Below are positions 1-7,869 of a stretch of 64,000 nt of DNA, in pieces. The position numbers and the translations under genes are program-made. The notes under the pieces were generated by a model. That model was given only the letters and a program-made list of their open reading frames with translations, did no database searches and was not told the DNA's origin. How positions within the stretch are numbered: the stretch's first letter is position 1; the number at the start of each line of letters is the position of its first letter. Origin of the DNA: JBQSUQ01 sp052384575 (GTDB lineage Bacteria > Pseudomonadota > Gammaproteobacteria > Enterobacterales > Pasteurellaceae); the NCBI GenBank assembly GCA_052384575.1, contig JBQSUQ010000005.1; one strand, 5' to 3'.

Positions 1-216
1 GGTCAATGAAGACATCATAATCAAACCTGGCACAATAAATTGCATATAACTAAATCCGCCCATTTCGCCAATACGGCTGCCAATAAGCTGACCAAAAATC
101 ACAAAATATAATGTCATCGTAATTACTGGTGGAACTAAGGTTTGTACCCAAATTCGCGTAAAGCGACGAATTTCTTTGTGTAAAATTGTATTGAAAGCAA
201 CCCAAGCAAGTGGCAT
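1..216 (-). CDS. ABC-2 type transporter permease, N-terminal part (cut by window edge)
   Basis: Partial gene reading left off the window. The start codon at 214-216 follows a GGAGAG ribosome site and shares one base with the stop of the ATPase gene upstream, a coupled TAATG junction. The translation begins MPLAWVAFNTILHKEIRRF, a short cytoplasmic stretch, then a hydrophobic segment (TLYFVIFGQLIG) and another (MQFIVPGLIMMSS). This is the usual start of ABC-2 family permeases such as YadH. With the ATPase it would form an exporter in the inner membrane; the substrate is unknown. Only about 72 residues are visible, so the family call rests on the N-terminus and the paired ATPase. Confidence 0.8.
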   Translation of the reverse strand, partial: MPLAWVAFNTILHKEIRRFTRIWVQTLVPPVITMTLYFVIFGQLIGSRIGEMGGFSYMQFIVPGLIMMSSLT

Positions 217-1142
217 TATTTCTCTCCTCCATTCGCTTGATTAAAAGACATATTGACGAATAATTCCTCTAAACGGTTGGCTTTATTACGCATACTTAAC
301 ACCTGAATTCCCTGTCCACTCAATTGAGTAAATAAAGCATTTAAACCTTGCTGGCGTTTCACTTCCACTTCAATCGAATTATCATCTAATGGCGTGACAT
401 TGTAACCTTCGACTTTAGGTAATGAAGAAGATTTATCTAAATCCAACACAAAGGTTTCCGTTTCCAATTGCGCCAATAAATCTTTCATTGACATCGTCAA
501 TAACAATTTACCTTGTTGAATAATGCCGATATGGCGACATAACATTTCAGCTTCTTCTAAATAATGGGTAGTGAGAATAATAGTTGTGCCTTGTTGATTT
601 AATTCACGCAAAAATAACCATAAACTGCGGCGGAGTTCAATATCCAGTCCAGCTGTTGGCTCATCTAAAATTAATAATTTTGGCTCATGCATTAAGGCTC
701 TTGCGATCATTAAACGTCGCTTCATCCCACCAGATAATCGCATAGCTTGCTGATCGCGCTTTTGCCATAAATCTAACTTTTTCAACCAAATTTCCGCACG
801 TTGTAATGCTTCTTTTCTAGCAATACCGTAATAACCTGCTTGATTGACTAAAATATCAATCACTTTTTCAAATTGGTTAAAATTAAATTCCTGTGGCACC
901 AAACCAATTTGTTGTTTAACTTGGTTTAATTCCGTATCCAAATCATAATCAAAAACTTTCACTTGTCCGCTTGTTTTATTTACTAACGAACTGATAATAC
1001 CAATGGTCGTTGATTTTCCCGCGCCATTATGTCCAAGCAACGCATAAAAATCGCCTTGATTAACCACAAGATCAATGCCTTGCAATGCTTGAACGCCATT
1101 TTTATAGCATTTAGTCAAACCAATTATTTCTAATGCAAACAT
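216..1142 (-). CDS. ABC transporter ATP-binding protein (YadG-like)
   Basis: A 308-residue ABC ATPase for the permease that follows it. It shows Walker A GHNGAGKST, signature LSGGMKRRL, Walker B LLILDEPTAGLD and the switch histidine in TTHYLEEAEMLC. The C-terminal ~85 residues form an extra domain after the ATPase core, as in exporter ATPases of the YadG/CcmA/DrrA type. The order ATPase then ABC-2 permease with a one-base overlap supports a two-gene exporter operon. The substrate cannot be read from sequence; the closest E. coli pair, YadGH, is itself poorly characterised. It diverges from trpE, with about 180 bases between them. Confidence 0.9.
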   Translation of the reverse strand: MFALEIIGLTKCYKNGVQALQGIDLVVNQGDFYALLGHNGAGKSTTIGIISSLVNKTSGQVKVFDYDLDTELNQVKQQIGLVPQEFNFNQFEKVIDILVNQAGYYGIARKEALQRAEIWLKKLDLWQKRDQQAMRLSGGMKRRLMIARALMHEPKLLILDEPTAGLDIELRRSLWLFLRELNQQGTTIILTTHYLEEAEMLCRHIGIIQQGKLLLTMSMKDLLAQLETETFVLDLDKSSSLPKVEGYNVTPLDDNSIEVEVKRQQGLNALFTQLSGQGIQVLSMRNKANRLEELFVNMSFNQANGGEK

Positions 1143-1266
1143 AAAATTCTGATATTCCTCTATTTTGGCTCGCCATGATACAGATTTTTATGCCTGCAAG
1201 CAAAAAACAATCTTAAATTCCACAAAATAAATTGTTGCTTAATTCATCACTTAAACATTCCCACAC

Positions 1267-1300
1267 TTGACAATATTTTATTGTACTAGTTTAATAGTTC
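1267..1300 (+). promoter_or_regulatory. trpE promoter with overlapping TrpR operator
   Basis: A consensus -35 TTGACA (1267-1272) is followed after 17 bases by TTTAAT (1290-1295). The dyad TGTACTAGTTTAATAGTTC (about 1282-1300) matches the TrpR operator type (ACTAGTT-AACTAGT) and covers the -10. A closely similar dyad precedes trpB in this window, which strengthens the call. The start codon is only about 23 bases past the expected transcription start, leaving no room for a leader peptide and attenuator of the E. coli type. Confidence 0.8.
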
Positions 1301-1324
1301 TAAATTACAAATTTAGGACGTATT

Positions 1325-2866
1325 ATGTTTCAACCTTATATCCAAGTTTCGCAACAAAAGATTTCATATCATGCAGATTTAGTTTCTGTTTTTCACACAT
1401 TATGTGCTAACCAACCTCATAGTCTATTATTAGAAAGTGCTGAAATAACCAGCAAGAACAGTTTACAAAGTTTATTGTTAATTAATGCTGCGGTAAAAGT
1501 ACGCTGTGTTGGTCAGCAAGTCACTTTCACTGCGTTAAGCGCAAATGGGCGCACCGTATTAAATCATTTAAGATTAGGCTTGCAAGGCATTGCGACGCAT
1601 AAACAACTTAACGAAAATTGTTTACAAGCCACTTTTGCGGCATTAAATCCTCAGTTAGATGAAGATTCTCAATTACAAGCCACGTCTATTTTTGATGGTT
1701 TACGCCAACTAAATCAACTGTACTCTCACAGCCAAACGCCTATTTTTCTCGGTGGATTGTTTGCCTATGATTTAGTTGCCAACTTTATTCCAATGGAACA
1801 GATCACCTTAAAAGAAGACAATCTGGATTGCCCTGATTATGTTTTTTATTTGGCAGAGCAATTGTTACGTTTTGATCACCAAACACAACAAGCTACATTA
1901 CAAACCTTCTGTTTTAATGCTAATGAAGCAGAAACATTGCAACAAAGTGCGGTGAAAATTCAGCAAGATTTACAACAATTAAATCCTTTACCTCAAGCAC
2001 AACAATCCAGCTTAACTGATATTAATGTGAACTTTGATGATGATAAATTTAAGCAAATTATCACCGCACTTAAACAACATATTTATCGTGGTGATGTGTT
2101 TCAAATTGTGCCTTCAAGACGTTTTTCATTGGCTTGTCCAAATCCGTTAGCAGCCTATCAACAATTAAAACAAAGCAATCCAAGTCCTTATATGTTCTTT
2201 ATGCAAGATCAAGATTTCACCCTATTTGGTGCATCGCCTGAAAGCGCGTTGAAGTATTCACAACATAATCGACAATTGGAAATTTATCCAATTGCAGGTT
2301 CTCGACCTAGGGGTTTTAACGCAGAAGGACAAATAGATCCTGAATTAGATGCTCGTCTTGAATTAGAACTGCGTTTAGATAAAAAAGAAGTCGCAGAACA
2401 CATTATGTTGGTGGATTTAGCAAGAAATGATATTGCACGAGTCTGCGAAAGTGGTACACGCTATGTTAAGGACTTAATGCAAGTGGATCGCTACTCTCAC
2501 ATTATGCACTTAGTGTCCCGAGTAGTCGGAAAACTTCGTCCTGAATTAGACGCATTACACGCTTATCAAGCCTGTATGAATATGGGCACCTTAACTGGTG
2601 CACCAAAAATTAAAGCCATGCAACTGATTTATCAATTTGAACAACAAAAACGCCACAGCTACGGGGGTGCTGTGGGTTACTTATCTTCTGACGGTAATTT
2701 TGACACCTGTATCGTCATACGTTCTGCCTTTGTACAAGATGGTATTGCTTATGTACAAGCGGGTTGTGGTGAAGTCCTTGATTCCGATCCGCAAATGGAG
2801 GCGGATGAAACCCGACATAAAGCACAAGCTGTGCTGAACGCAATTGTTAAATCAAACCAAATGTAA
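1325..2866 (+). CDS. trpE: Anthranilate synthase component I
   Basis: TrpE converts chorismate to anthranilate, using ammonia supplied by TrpG; this is the first committed step of tryptophan synthesis. The 513 residues match the usual length. The chorismate-binding C-terminal half carries LTGAPKIKAM (from residue 423), IAGSRPRG, and the GGAVGYL and CIVIRSA motifs. Near the N-terminus LLLESAEI resembles the tryptophan feedback site (LLES) of the family. The start ATG follows an AGGACG ribosome site at good spacing. It is the first gene of trpEGDC and lies directly behind a TrpR-type operator. trpG starts 10 bases after its stop. Confidence 0.97.
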   Translation: MFQPYIQVSQQKISYHADLVSVFHTLCANQPHSLLLESAEITSKNSLQSLLLINAAVKVRCVGQQVTFTALSANGRTVLNHLRLGLQGIATHKQLNENCLQATFAALNPQLDEDSQLQATSIFDGLRQLNQLYSHSQTPIFLGGLFAYDLVANFIPMEQITLKEDNLDCPDYVFYLAEQLLRFDHQTQQATLQTFCFNANEAETLQQSAVKIQQDLQQLNPLPQAQQSSLTDINVNFDDDKFKQIITALKQHIYRGDVFQIVPSRRFSLACPNPLAAYQQLKQSNPSPYMFFMQDQDFTLFGASPESALKYSQHNRQLEIYPIAGSRPRGFNAEGQIDPELDARLELELRLDKKEVAEHIMLVDLARNDIARVCESGTRYVKDLMQVDRYSHIMHLVSRVVGKLRPELDALHAYQACMNMGTLTGAPKIKAMQLIYQFEQQKRHSYGGAVGYLSSDGNFDTCIVIRSAFVQDGIAYVQAGCGEVLDSDPQMEADETRHKAQAVLNAIVKSNQM

Positions 2867-2876
2867 GGAGAAGAAT

Positions 2877-3467
2877 ATGGCTAACATCGTTTTTTTAGAT
2901 AACTTCGACTCCTTTACCTATAACTTAGTCGATCAATTTCGCACATTAGGTCATCAAGTGAAAATCTATCGTAATAATGTAGATTTAGATTTACTCGAAC
3001 AAAAATGTTTAGAGAAAGAAACTATTTTGGCATTATCGCCAGGGCCAGGGACACCTGCAGAAGCGGGCAATATGTTGCCATTGATTGAACGCGTGAAAAG
3101 TGCGGTGCCAATTATTGGTATTTGTTTAGGACATCAAGCCATCATTGAAGCTTTTGGTGGAAAAGTGGTTTCAGCAGGCGAAATTTTGCATGGCAAAGTG
3201 TCACAAATTCAACATAACGAGCAAGCCATGTTTGCTGGTTTACCTAATCCAATGCCTGTTGCGCGTTACCATTCTTTAATGGGCAGTGAATTGCCTGAGG
3301 AATTGGTGGTAAATGCCCAATATCAAAACATCATTATGGCGGTACATCATCGTAGTTTACCCATTTGTAGTTTTCAATTTCACCCCGAAAGCACTTTAAC
3401 TGTGCAAGGATCAACGTTATTAGCACAGTCTGTGAGTTGGCTTTTGCAACACAATAAAAGCAAATAA
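2877..3467 (+). CDS. trpG: Anthranilate synthase component II (glutamine amidotransferase)
   Basis: TrpG hydrolyses glutamine and passes ammonia to TrpE. It is a class I amidotransferase of 196 residues: oxyanion motif LSPGPGTPAEAG, nucleophile Cys83 in GICLGHQA, and the His169/Glu171 pair in FHPES. The start at 2877 is chosen because AAGGAG lies 6 bases upstream and MANIVFLDNFDSFTYN is the canonical amidotransferase N-terminus; an upstream alternative start inside trpE has no such support. It is not fused to trpD, unlike the E. coli arrangement, and stands as a separate gene. Confidence 0.96.
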   Translation: MANIVFLDNFDSFTYNLVDQFRTLGHQVKIYRNNVDLDLLEQKCLEKETILALSPGPGTPAEAGNMLPLIERVKSAVPIIGICLGHQAIIEAFGGKVVSAGEILHGKVSQIQHNEQAMFAGLPNPMPVARYHSLMGSELPEELVVNAQYQNIIMAVHHRSLPICSFQFHPESTLTVQGSTLLAQSVSWLLQHNKSK

Positions 3468-3503
3468 GAAAAAATAGCCACTCAACAAATAAGGAATGAA
3501 AAA

Positions 3504-4505
3504 ATGGAACTTGAACAAATTCTTAATACATTATTTGAAAATAAAGCGCTCACAGAACAACAATCTTCAATTTTTTTCACCGCGGTTGTGAAAGGCGAAG
3601 TGGCGTCGGAACAACTTGCAGCTGCTTTAATCGCATTAAAAGTACGAGGCGAAACCATTGATGAAATTACGGGAGCGGTTACCGCACTTTTAACCATGGC
3701 TCAGCCCTTCCCCACGCCTGATTACCCAATTGCCGATATTGTAGGCACAGGTGGAGACGGTGCCAATACTATTAATATTTCCACTGCATCAGCTATTGTC
3801 GCTGCGAGTATGGGACTGAAAATAGCAAAGCATGGCAACCGTAGTGTTTCCAGTTTAACTGGTGCCAGCGATGTATTAACTCATTTAGGCGTGAATGTTG
3901 CAATGAGTACAGAAAATGCACGTCGTAGTTTAGATGAAAACGGTTTGGCCTTTATTTTTGCCCCTCAGTATCATACAGGCTTTAAACATGCAGCACCTGT
4001 ACGCCAAGCCTTAAAAACCCGCACTATTTTTAATATTCTAGGGCCACTGATTAATCCTGCTTCACCTAAAAGACAATTATTGGGCGTATATAGTCCGCAA
4101 TTATTAAAGCCCTATGTAGAAACTAGCGCCCGTTTAAAGCATGAGCACAGTATTATTGTGCATGGCAATGGCTTAGATGAAGTCGCCGTTCATGGCAACA
4201 CACAGGTGGCAGAATTGCAACATGGTCAAATTAAATTCTATGATCTGTCACCAAAAGATTTTGGTTTCAAAACCCAAGCGTTATCTGAACTGCAAGGTGG
4301 TGAGCCACAAAAAAATGCAGAAATTATCACCGCACTTTTACAAGGCAATGGTAAAGAGACGCAAAATCAAGCTATAGCAATGAATACAGCGCTATTAATG
4401 AAACTCTTTGGTTATCAAAATATTAAACAAAATGCAGAGCAAGTATTAGCACATTTATCAACTGGCAAAGCCTTTGACACCTTACAACGCTTAACTATGT
4501 ATTAA
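3504..4505 (+). CDS. trpD: Anthranilate phosphoribosyltransferase
   Basis: TrpD transfers the phosphoribosyl group of PRPP to anthranilate. The 333-residue single-domain protein shows the glycine-rich PRPP loop GTGGDGANTINIST (from residue 81), KHGNRSVSS, and the anthranilate-side motif HAAPVRQALKTRTIFNILGPL(I)NP. Length and motifs are those of a stand-alone family III phosphoribosyltransferase. It follows trpG by 36 bases with its own AAGGAA ribosome site, and its TAA is directly followed by the trpC translation start region. Confidence 0.96.
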   Translation: MELEQILNTLFENKALTEQQSSIFFTAVVKGEVASEQLAAALIALKVRGETIDEITGAVTALLTMAQPFPTPDYPIADIVGTGGDGANTINISTASAIVAASMGLKIAKHGNRSVSSLTGASDVLTHLGVNVAMSTENARRSLDENGLAFIFAPQYHTGFKHAAPVRQALKTRTIFNILGPLINPASPKRQLLGVYSPQLLKPYVETSARLKHEHSIIVHGNGLDEVAVHGNTQVAELQHGQIKFYDLSPKDFGFKTQALSELQGGEPQKNAEIITALLQGNGKETQNQAIAMNTALLMKLFGYQNIKQNAEQVLAHLSTGKAFDTLQRLTMY

Positions 4506-4525
4506 TGGGTATGAATGGAATAAAT

Positions 4526-5938
4526 ATGAATACACAACCGACTATCTTACAAAAAATCATTAAGGATAAACTTGTTTGGTTAGAACATAAAAAGCAACAG
4601 GTTCCGTTACAACAATTTCAACAAAACATTACAAAATCTGACCGCAGTTTTTATCAAGCTTTACAGCAAGGTCGCCACAGTAAATCCGCATTTATTTTGG
4701 AATGTAAAAAAGCCTCGCCGTCCAAAGGATTGATACGTGCAGATTTTAATCTAACCGAGATTGCACAAGTTTATAAAAATTATGCCAATGTCATTTCTGT
4801 ATTAACAGATGAGCAATATTTTCAAGGTGATTTTGCTTATATAAAACAAGTTCGTGACATTGTCACTCAACCGGTATTATGTAAAGATTTCATTATTGAT
4901 GAATATCAGGTTTATTTAGCACGTTATCATCAAGCCGATGCGATTTTATTAATGCTTTCTGTGATTGATGATAAAACTTATCAAAATTTATCCGCACTTG
5001 CGCATCAATTAGGTATGGGCGTATTAACCGAAACCAGCAATGAAGCTGAATTTGAACGCGCATTAGCATTAGGGGCCAAAATGATTGGTGTAAATAATCG
5101 AGATTTACATGATTTAACTGTTGATCTTAATCGTGTTGTTCATTTAACAGAAAAATTTGCCCAACATATCCCCGATGATGTGAGAATTATTAGTGAATCT
5201 GGCATTTATACCAATCAGCAAGTTAAACAATTAAGCCAAGTAGCTCATGGCTTTTTAATTGGCAGCAGCCTGATGGGAAGTATCGATTTAAATAACGCAG
5301 TCAGAGCTATTATATTTGGCGAAAATAAAGTTTGTGGCTTAACCAGAACACAAGATGTGAAACTAGCCTATGATTGTGGCGCTTTATATGGCGGGCTCAT
5401 TTTTGCCGATAAATCACCAAGGCAGCTTTCCTTACGTCAAGCACAAGAATTGGTGACCGCTGCCCCATTACGCTTTGTAGGCGTGTTCCAAAATCAACCC
5501 ATTGATTTTATCGTTACAATTGCCAAGCAGCTCAATTTATTTGCGGTGCAATTACATGGTGAAGAAAATACGCAATTTATCACCGCACTTCGCCAACAAT
5601 TACCAGAGCATATTCAAATTTGGAAAGCGATTTCAATTGATGTAAATCAGCAAAGTGCGGTGCAAATTTCCTCAATTTTAGCGATTGATCGCTACGTGTT
5701 AGACAGCAAAACGACTACTCAACAAGGAGGTACTGGGCTAAGTTTTGATTGGTCCTTAATTCCTAATGAACAAAAAGAAAAGATTTTGTTAGCAGGTGGA
5801 ATTGGTCCACAAAATATTGAACTTGCTTTAGCACAAGGCTGTGTTGGGGTTGATCTCAATTCAGGCGTGGAAAGTCGTAAAGGAATTAAAGATAGTGAAA
5901 AACTCCGCCAAGTTTTCGAAAAGATAGGAGCCTATTAA
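4526..5938 (+). CDS. trpC: Bifunctional indole-3-glycerol-phosphate synthase / phosphoribosylanthranilate isomerase
   Basis: One 470-residue polypeptide carries both TrpC and TrpF activities, as in enterics. Residues 1-~255 are the IGPS barrel (ECKKASPSKGLIR, VLCKDFIID, IGVNNRDL, ISESGI). The PRA isomerase barrel starts around Cys270 in VCGLTRTQDV and includes VQLHGEE and the terminal LAGGIGPQNI and GVDLNSGVE motifs. Three in-frame ATGs (4505, 4511, 4526) are possible; 4526 is preferred because MNTQPTILQKI aligns with family N-termini and GGA sits at suitable distance. It is the last gene of this trp unit; trpB and trpA lie about 10 kb downstream. Confidence 0.95.
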   Translation: MNTQPTILQKIIKDKLVWLEHKKQQVPLQQFQQNITKSDRSFYQALQQGRHSKSAFILECKKASPSKGLIRADFNLTEIAQVYKNYANVISVLTDEQYFQGDFAYIKQVRDIVTQPVLCKDFIIDEYQVYLARYHQADAILLMLSVIDDKTYQNLSALAHQLGMGVLTETSNEAEFERALALGAKMIGVNNRDLHDLTVDLNRVVHLTEKFAQHIPDDVRIISESGIYTNQQVKQLSQVAHGFLIGSSLMGSIDLNNAVRAIIFGENKVCGLTRTQDVKLAYDCGALYGGLIFADKSPRQLSLRQAQELVTAAPLRFVGVFQNQPIDFIVTIAKQLNLFAVQLHGEENTQFITALRQQLPEHIQIWKAISIDVNQQSAVQISSILAIDRYVLDSKTTTQQGGTGLSFDWSLIPNEQKEKILLAGGIGPQNIELALAQGCVGVDLNSGVESRKGIKDSEKLRQVFEKIGAY

Positions 5939-5941
5939 AAT

Positions 5942-5971
5942 AATAAAAAAAGTGCCTCATACTGAGGCACT
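5942..5971 (-). terminator. Intrinsic terminator facing left
   Basis: Perfect 9-bp dyad AGTGCCTCA-TAC-TGAGGCACT at 5951-5971. On the minus strand it is followed by TTTTTTTATTATT, so it works best for leftward transcription (modA or the proposed small RNA). On the plus strand, after trpC, no T-run follows, so rightward termination would be weaker. Confidence 0.75.
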
Positions 5972-6041
5972 ACTCGGAAAGCAAAATATATCTGGCTATT
6001 TGTTATAGCACTTATTCTAAGTGCGGTAAGAATACATAATC
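5944..6041 (-). ncRNA. Candidate CRP-activated small RNA in the trpC-modA gap
   Basis: No protein gene fits here, yet the minus strand has every element of a small-RNA gene in order. A CRP site is at 6075-6090, and an extended -10 TGATATAGC at 6056-6048 sits at class II spacing from it. A start is expected near 6041. A small hairpin CACTTA-GAA-TAAGTG follows, then a U-rich linker with TTTTGCTTTCC, then a 9-bp hairpin (AGTGCCTCA/TGAGGCACT) ending in a seven-T run. The predicted RNA is about 98 nt. I recognise no known family. Alternatively this is just the 3' end of the modA message. Existence is inferred from signals only. Confidence 0.45.
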
Positions 6042-6047
6042 ACTTAG

Positions 6048-6090
6048 GCTATATCAAACACCAATATTTAATTTTGTGACATAGCTCACG
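6048..6090 (-). promoter_or_regulatory. CRP-type site with extended -10, reading left
   Basis: TGTGA-CATAGC-TCACG (6075-6090) is a near-consensus CRP site, flanked by T-rich and A-rich sequence. On the minus strand TGATATAGC (6056-6048) is an extended -10. The centre of the CRP site would lie about 41 bases before a start near 6041, the class II activator position. No protein gene lies downstream before trpC, which is on the opposite strand. Confidence 0.55.
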
Positions 6091-6115
6091 CAAATTATTT
6101 TATTTTGCTTAAATT

Positions 6116-6880
6116 TTATTTAGCTAAGAAACCATATTGTACAAAAATGTCTTTTGCTTCTTTAGATTTTAAATAATCTAAGAAACCTTGTACTTCTGCA
6201 TTTTTGTGATCTTTTACAATCGCCACAGGGTATTGCACTGGTGGATGAGAACCTTCAGGGAACATCGCAACCACTTTCACTTTTTGGCTCGCTTTCGCAT
6301 CTGTACTATATACGATACCTAATGGACTTTCGCCTTGTTCAACTAAAGCTAAAGCAGCACGTACGTTATTCGCGCGAGCTAATTTATTCTCTACATTAGC
6401 CCATTGTCCTAAATTGGTTAACGCAGTTTTTGCATAAATACCCGCAGGTACATGATCAGGATCGCCCACTGCTAAATACGTATTATCTAAATGTTTTTGC
6501 CATTTATCTTTTGTTAAATCTACTTCTGACACTTTGCTGTCTTTTGGTGCAATCATCACCAAACGGTTATTAACTAATACTGCTTTACTGCCTTCATCAA
6601 TAGCTTGTTTTTCAGAAAGGTAGTTCATCCATTTTAAATCAGCAGATAAGAAAATATCCGCAGGTGCACCTTGCTCAATTTGTTTTGCTAATACTGAAGA
6701 TGAAGCAAATGAAAATTCAATTTCTTCTTTTGGTTTTTGTTTTTTATATTCATCAGCGACTTGCTGTAACGCATTTGTCATTGAAGCTGCAGCAAAAACA
6801 ACCACTTTTGCCATTGCGCCTTGTGCCATAAATAAACTTGCCATTAAAATTAAGGCTGCCTTTTTGTGTTTACGAATCAT
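6116..6880 (-). CDS. modA: Periplasmic molybdate-binding protein
   Basis: ModA captures molybdate (or tungstate) in the periplasm for the ModBC transporter. The 254-residue protein has a signal peptide ending MAQGAMA, then VVVFAAASMTNALQQVADEY, FSFASSSVLAKQIEQGAPADIFLSAD, and ALVEQGESPLGIVYSTDA, all standard ModA segments. The start ATG has an AAGGAG ribosome site. modB and modC, which normally follow modA, are absent: after the stop come about 175 bases of noncoding DNA and then trpC on the other strand. The gene diverges from modE across a ModE-like box, so regulation by molybdate is likely. Partner permease genes must lie elsewhere or be missing. Confidence 0.93.
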   Translation of the reverse strand: MIRKHKKAALILMASLFMAQGAMAKVVVFAAASMTNALQQVADEYKKQKPKEEIEFSFASSSVLAKQIEQGAPADIFLSADLKWMNYLSEKQAIDEGSKAVLVNNRLVMIAPKDSKVSEVDLTKDKWQKHLDNTYLAVGDPDHVPAGIYAKTALTNLGQWANVENKLARANNVRAALALVEQGESPLGIVYSTDAKASQKVKVVAMFPEGSHPPVQYPVAIVKDHKNAEVQGFLDYLKSKEAKDIFVQYGFLAK

Positions 6881-6906
6881 ACATTTCTCCTTGTTTGTAT
6901 TTGTTT

Positions 6907-6935
6907 ATTCGCTGTATGAATAATTATATAACAAT
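6907..6935. promoter_or_regulatory. ModE-type operator between modA and modE
   Basis: The stretch ATTCGCTGTAT followed by TATATAACAAT (6907-6935) resembles the ModE palindrome (CGnTATATA ... TATATAACG). It lies 27 bases before the modA start, where it would cover the modA promoter. Position between modA and modE supports the call; affinity cannot be judged. Confidence 0.6.
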
Positions 6936-7003
6936 CAATAAAATAAAAGCTACTGCAAAGTCAAGATTTCTTATAGAATATAAAAGGAAATAAGGAGCAA
7001 ATA

Positions 7004-7774
7004 ATGAGTACTGAAATTCTGCTAAGCATAAAATTGCAACAACAACTCTTTGTTGATCCAAAACGTATTCGATTATTAAAAGAAATTCAAAAATGTGGCT
7101 CAATTAACCAAGCGGCTAAACGAGCTAACGTCAGCTATAAAAGTGCATGGGATCATTTGGCTGCAATGAATGAAATTAGCCCTCGCCCTTTGTTAGAACG
7201 TAATATTGGCGGAAAAAATGGTGGCGGAACAGAACTCACCACATATGCCGAACGTTTATTACAACTCTACGAATTACTTGCACAAACGCAGCAAAAAGCC
7301 TTCCAAATTTTGCAAGACGAAGACATTCCGCTAAATAGTTTATTAACGGCTACAGCACGCTTTTCGTTGCAAAGTAGCGCAAGAAATCAATTTTTCGGCA
7401 AAGTGAAACAATGCATCATTCAACAACTTAATGCCCTTGTTGAAATTGAGCTGCCTGAATTAGACAAGCCAATTTATGCTGCAATTACCCAAAAAAGTGC
7501 GGAGCGTTTACAGTTAGTTTGGGGTAAAGAAGTGATGCTCATGGTTAAAGCCCCTTGGGTAAATATTTTGCTTCATCCAAGCGAAGAGCAAAATGTATTT
7601 AGTGCCCAAGTTCAATCTATTGTGGATAAAGGGAATAATCAGGAAATTTTGCTTTCCATTAATTCTCATCTTGAAGTCTGTGCCAATGCACATCAAGAAC
7701 AACAATTAACAATTGGGCAACAAGTTTGGTTAAAAATTGACCCAGAACAAATTATCTTAGCGACGCTTTATTGA
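7004..7774 (+). CDS. modE: Molybdate-responsive transcriptional regulator
   Basis: ModE binds molybdate and then represses molybdate uptake genes. The 256-residue protein has an N-terminal winged helix (KCGSINQAAKRANVSYKSAWDHLAAMN, residues ~30-57) and two C-terminal Mop/TOBE units. The first unit starts with the SARNQFFGKV motif; the second has QNVFSAQVQSIV. Length and domain order match E. coli ModE. An AAGGAG ribosome site precedes ATG at 7004. It diverges from modA, its probable target, and a weak dyad lies after its stop. Confidence 0.93.
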   Translation: MSTEILLSIKLQQQLFVDPKRIRLLKEIQKCGSINQAAKRANVSYKSAWDHLAAMNEISPRPLLERNIGGKNGGGTELTTYAERLLQLYELLAQTQQKAFQILQDEDIPLNSLLTATARFSLQSSARNQFFGKVKQCIIQQLNALVEIELPELDKPIYAAITQKSAERLQLVWGKEVMLMVKAPWVNILLHPSEEQNVFSAQVQSIVDKGNNQEILLSINSHLEVCANAHQEQQLTIGQQVWLKIDPEQIILATLY

Positions 7775-7802
7775 TATTCATCACAAAAATCAAATTTTCA
7801 AC

Positions 7803-7856
7803 TTGATTTCAATAAAAAATAACGCATAATTTATCTAGATGATAATTGATATTATT
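7803..7856 (+). promoter_or_regulatory. Candidate Fur and FNR sites upstream of the iron cassette
   Basis: GATGATAATTGATATTATT (7838-7856) agrees with 12 of 19 positions of the Fur consensus GATAATGATAATCATTATC. It lies just upstream of the FTR1 start at 7870. TTGATTTCAATAAA (7803-7816) is close to the FNR consensus TTGAT-N4-ATCAA. Both are judged by eye; the Fur call is the stronger one, given the downstream iron genes. Confidence 0.5.
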
Positions 7857-7869
7857 TAGATTACTAATT

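Noticed and set aside
1301..1324. trp leader peptide and attenuator
   Set aside because: Too little space between promoter and trpE, with no Trp codons or nested hairpins.
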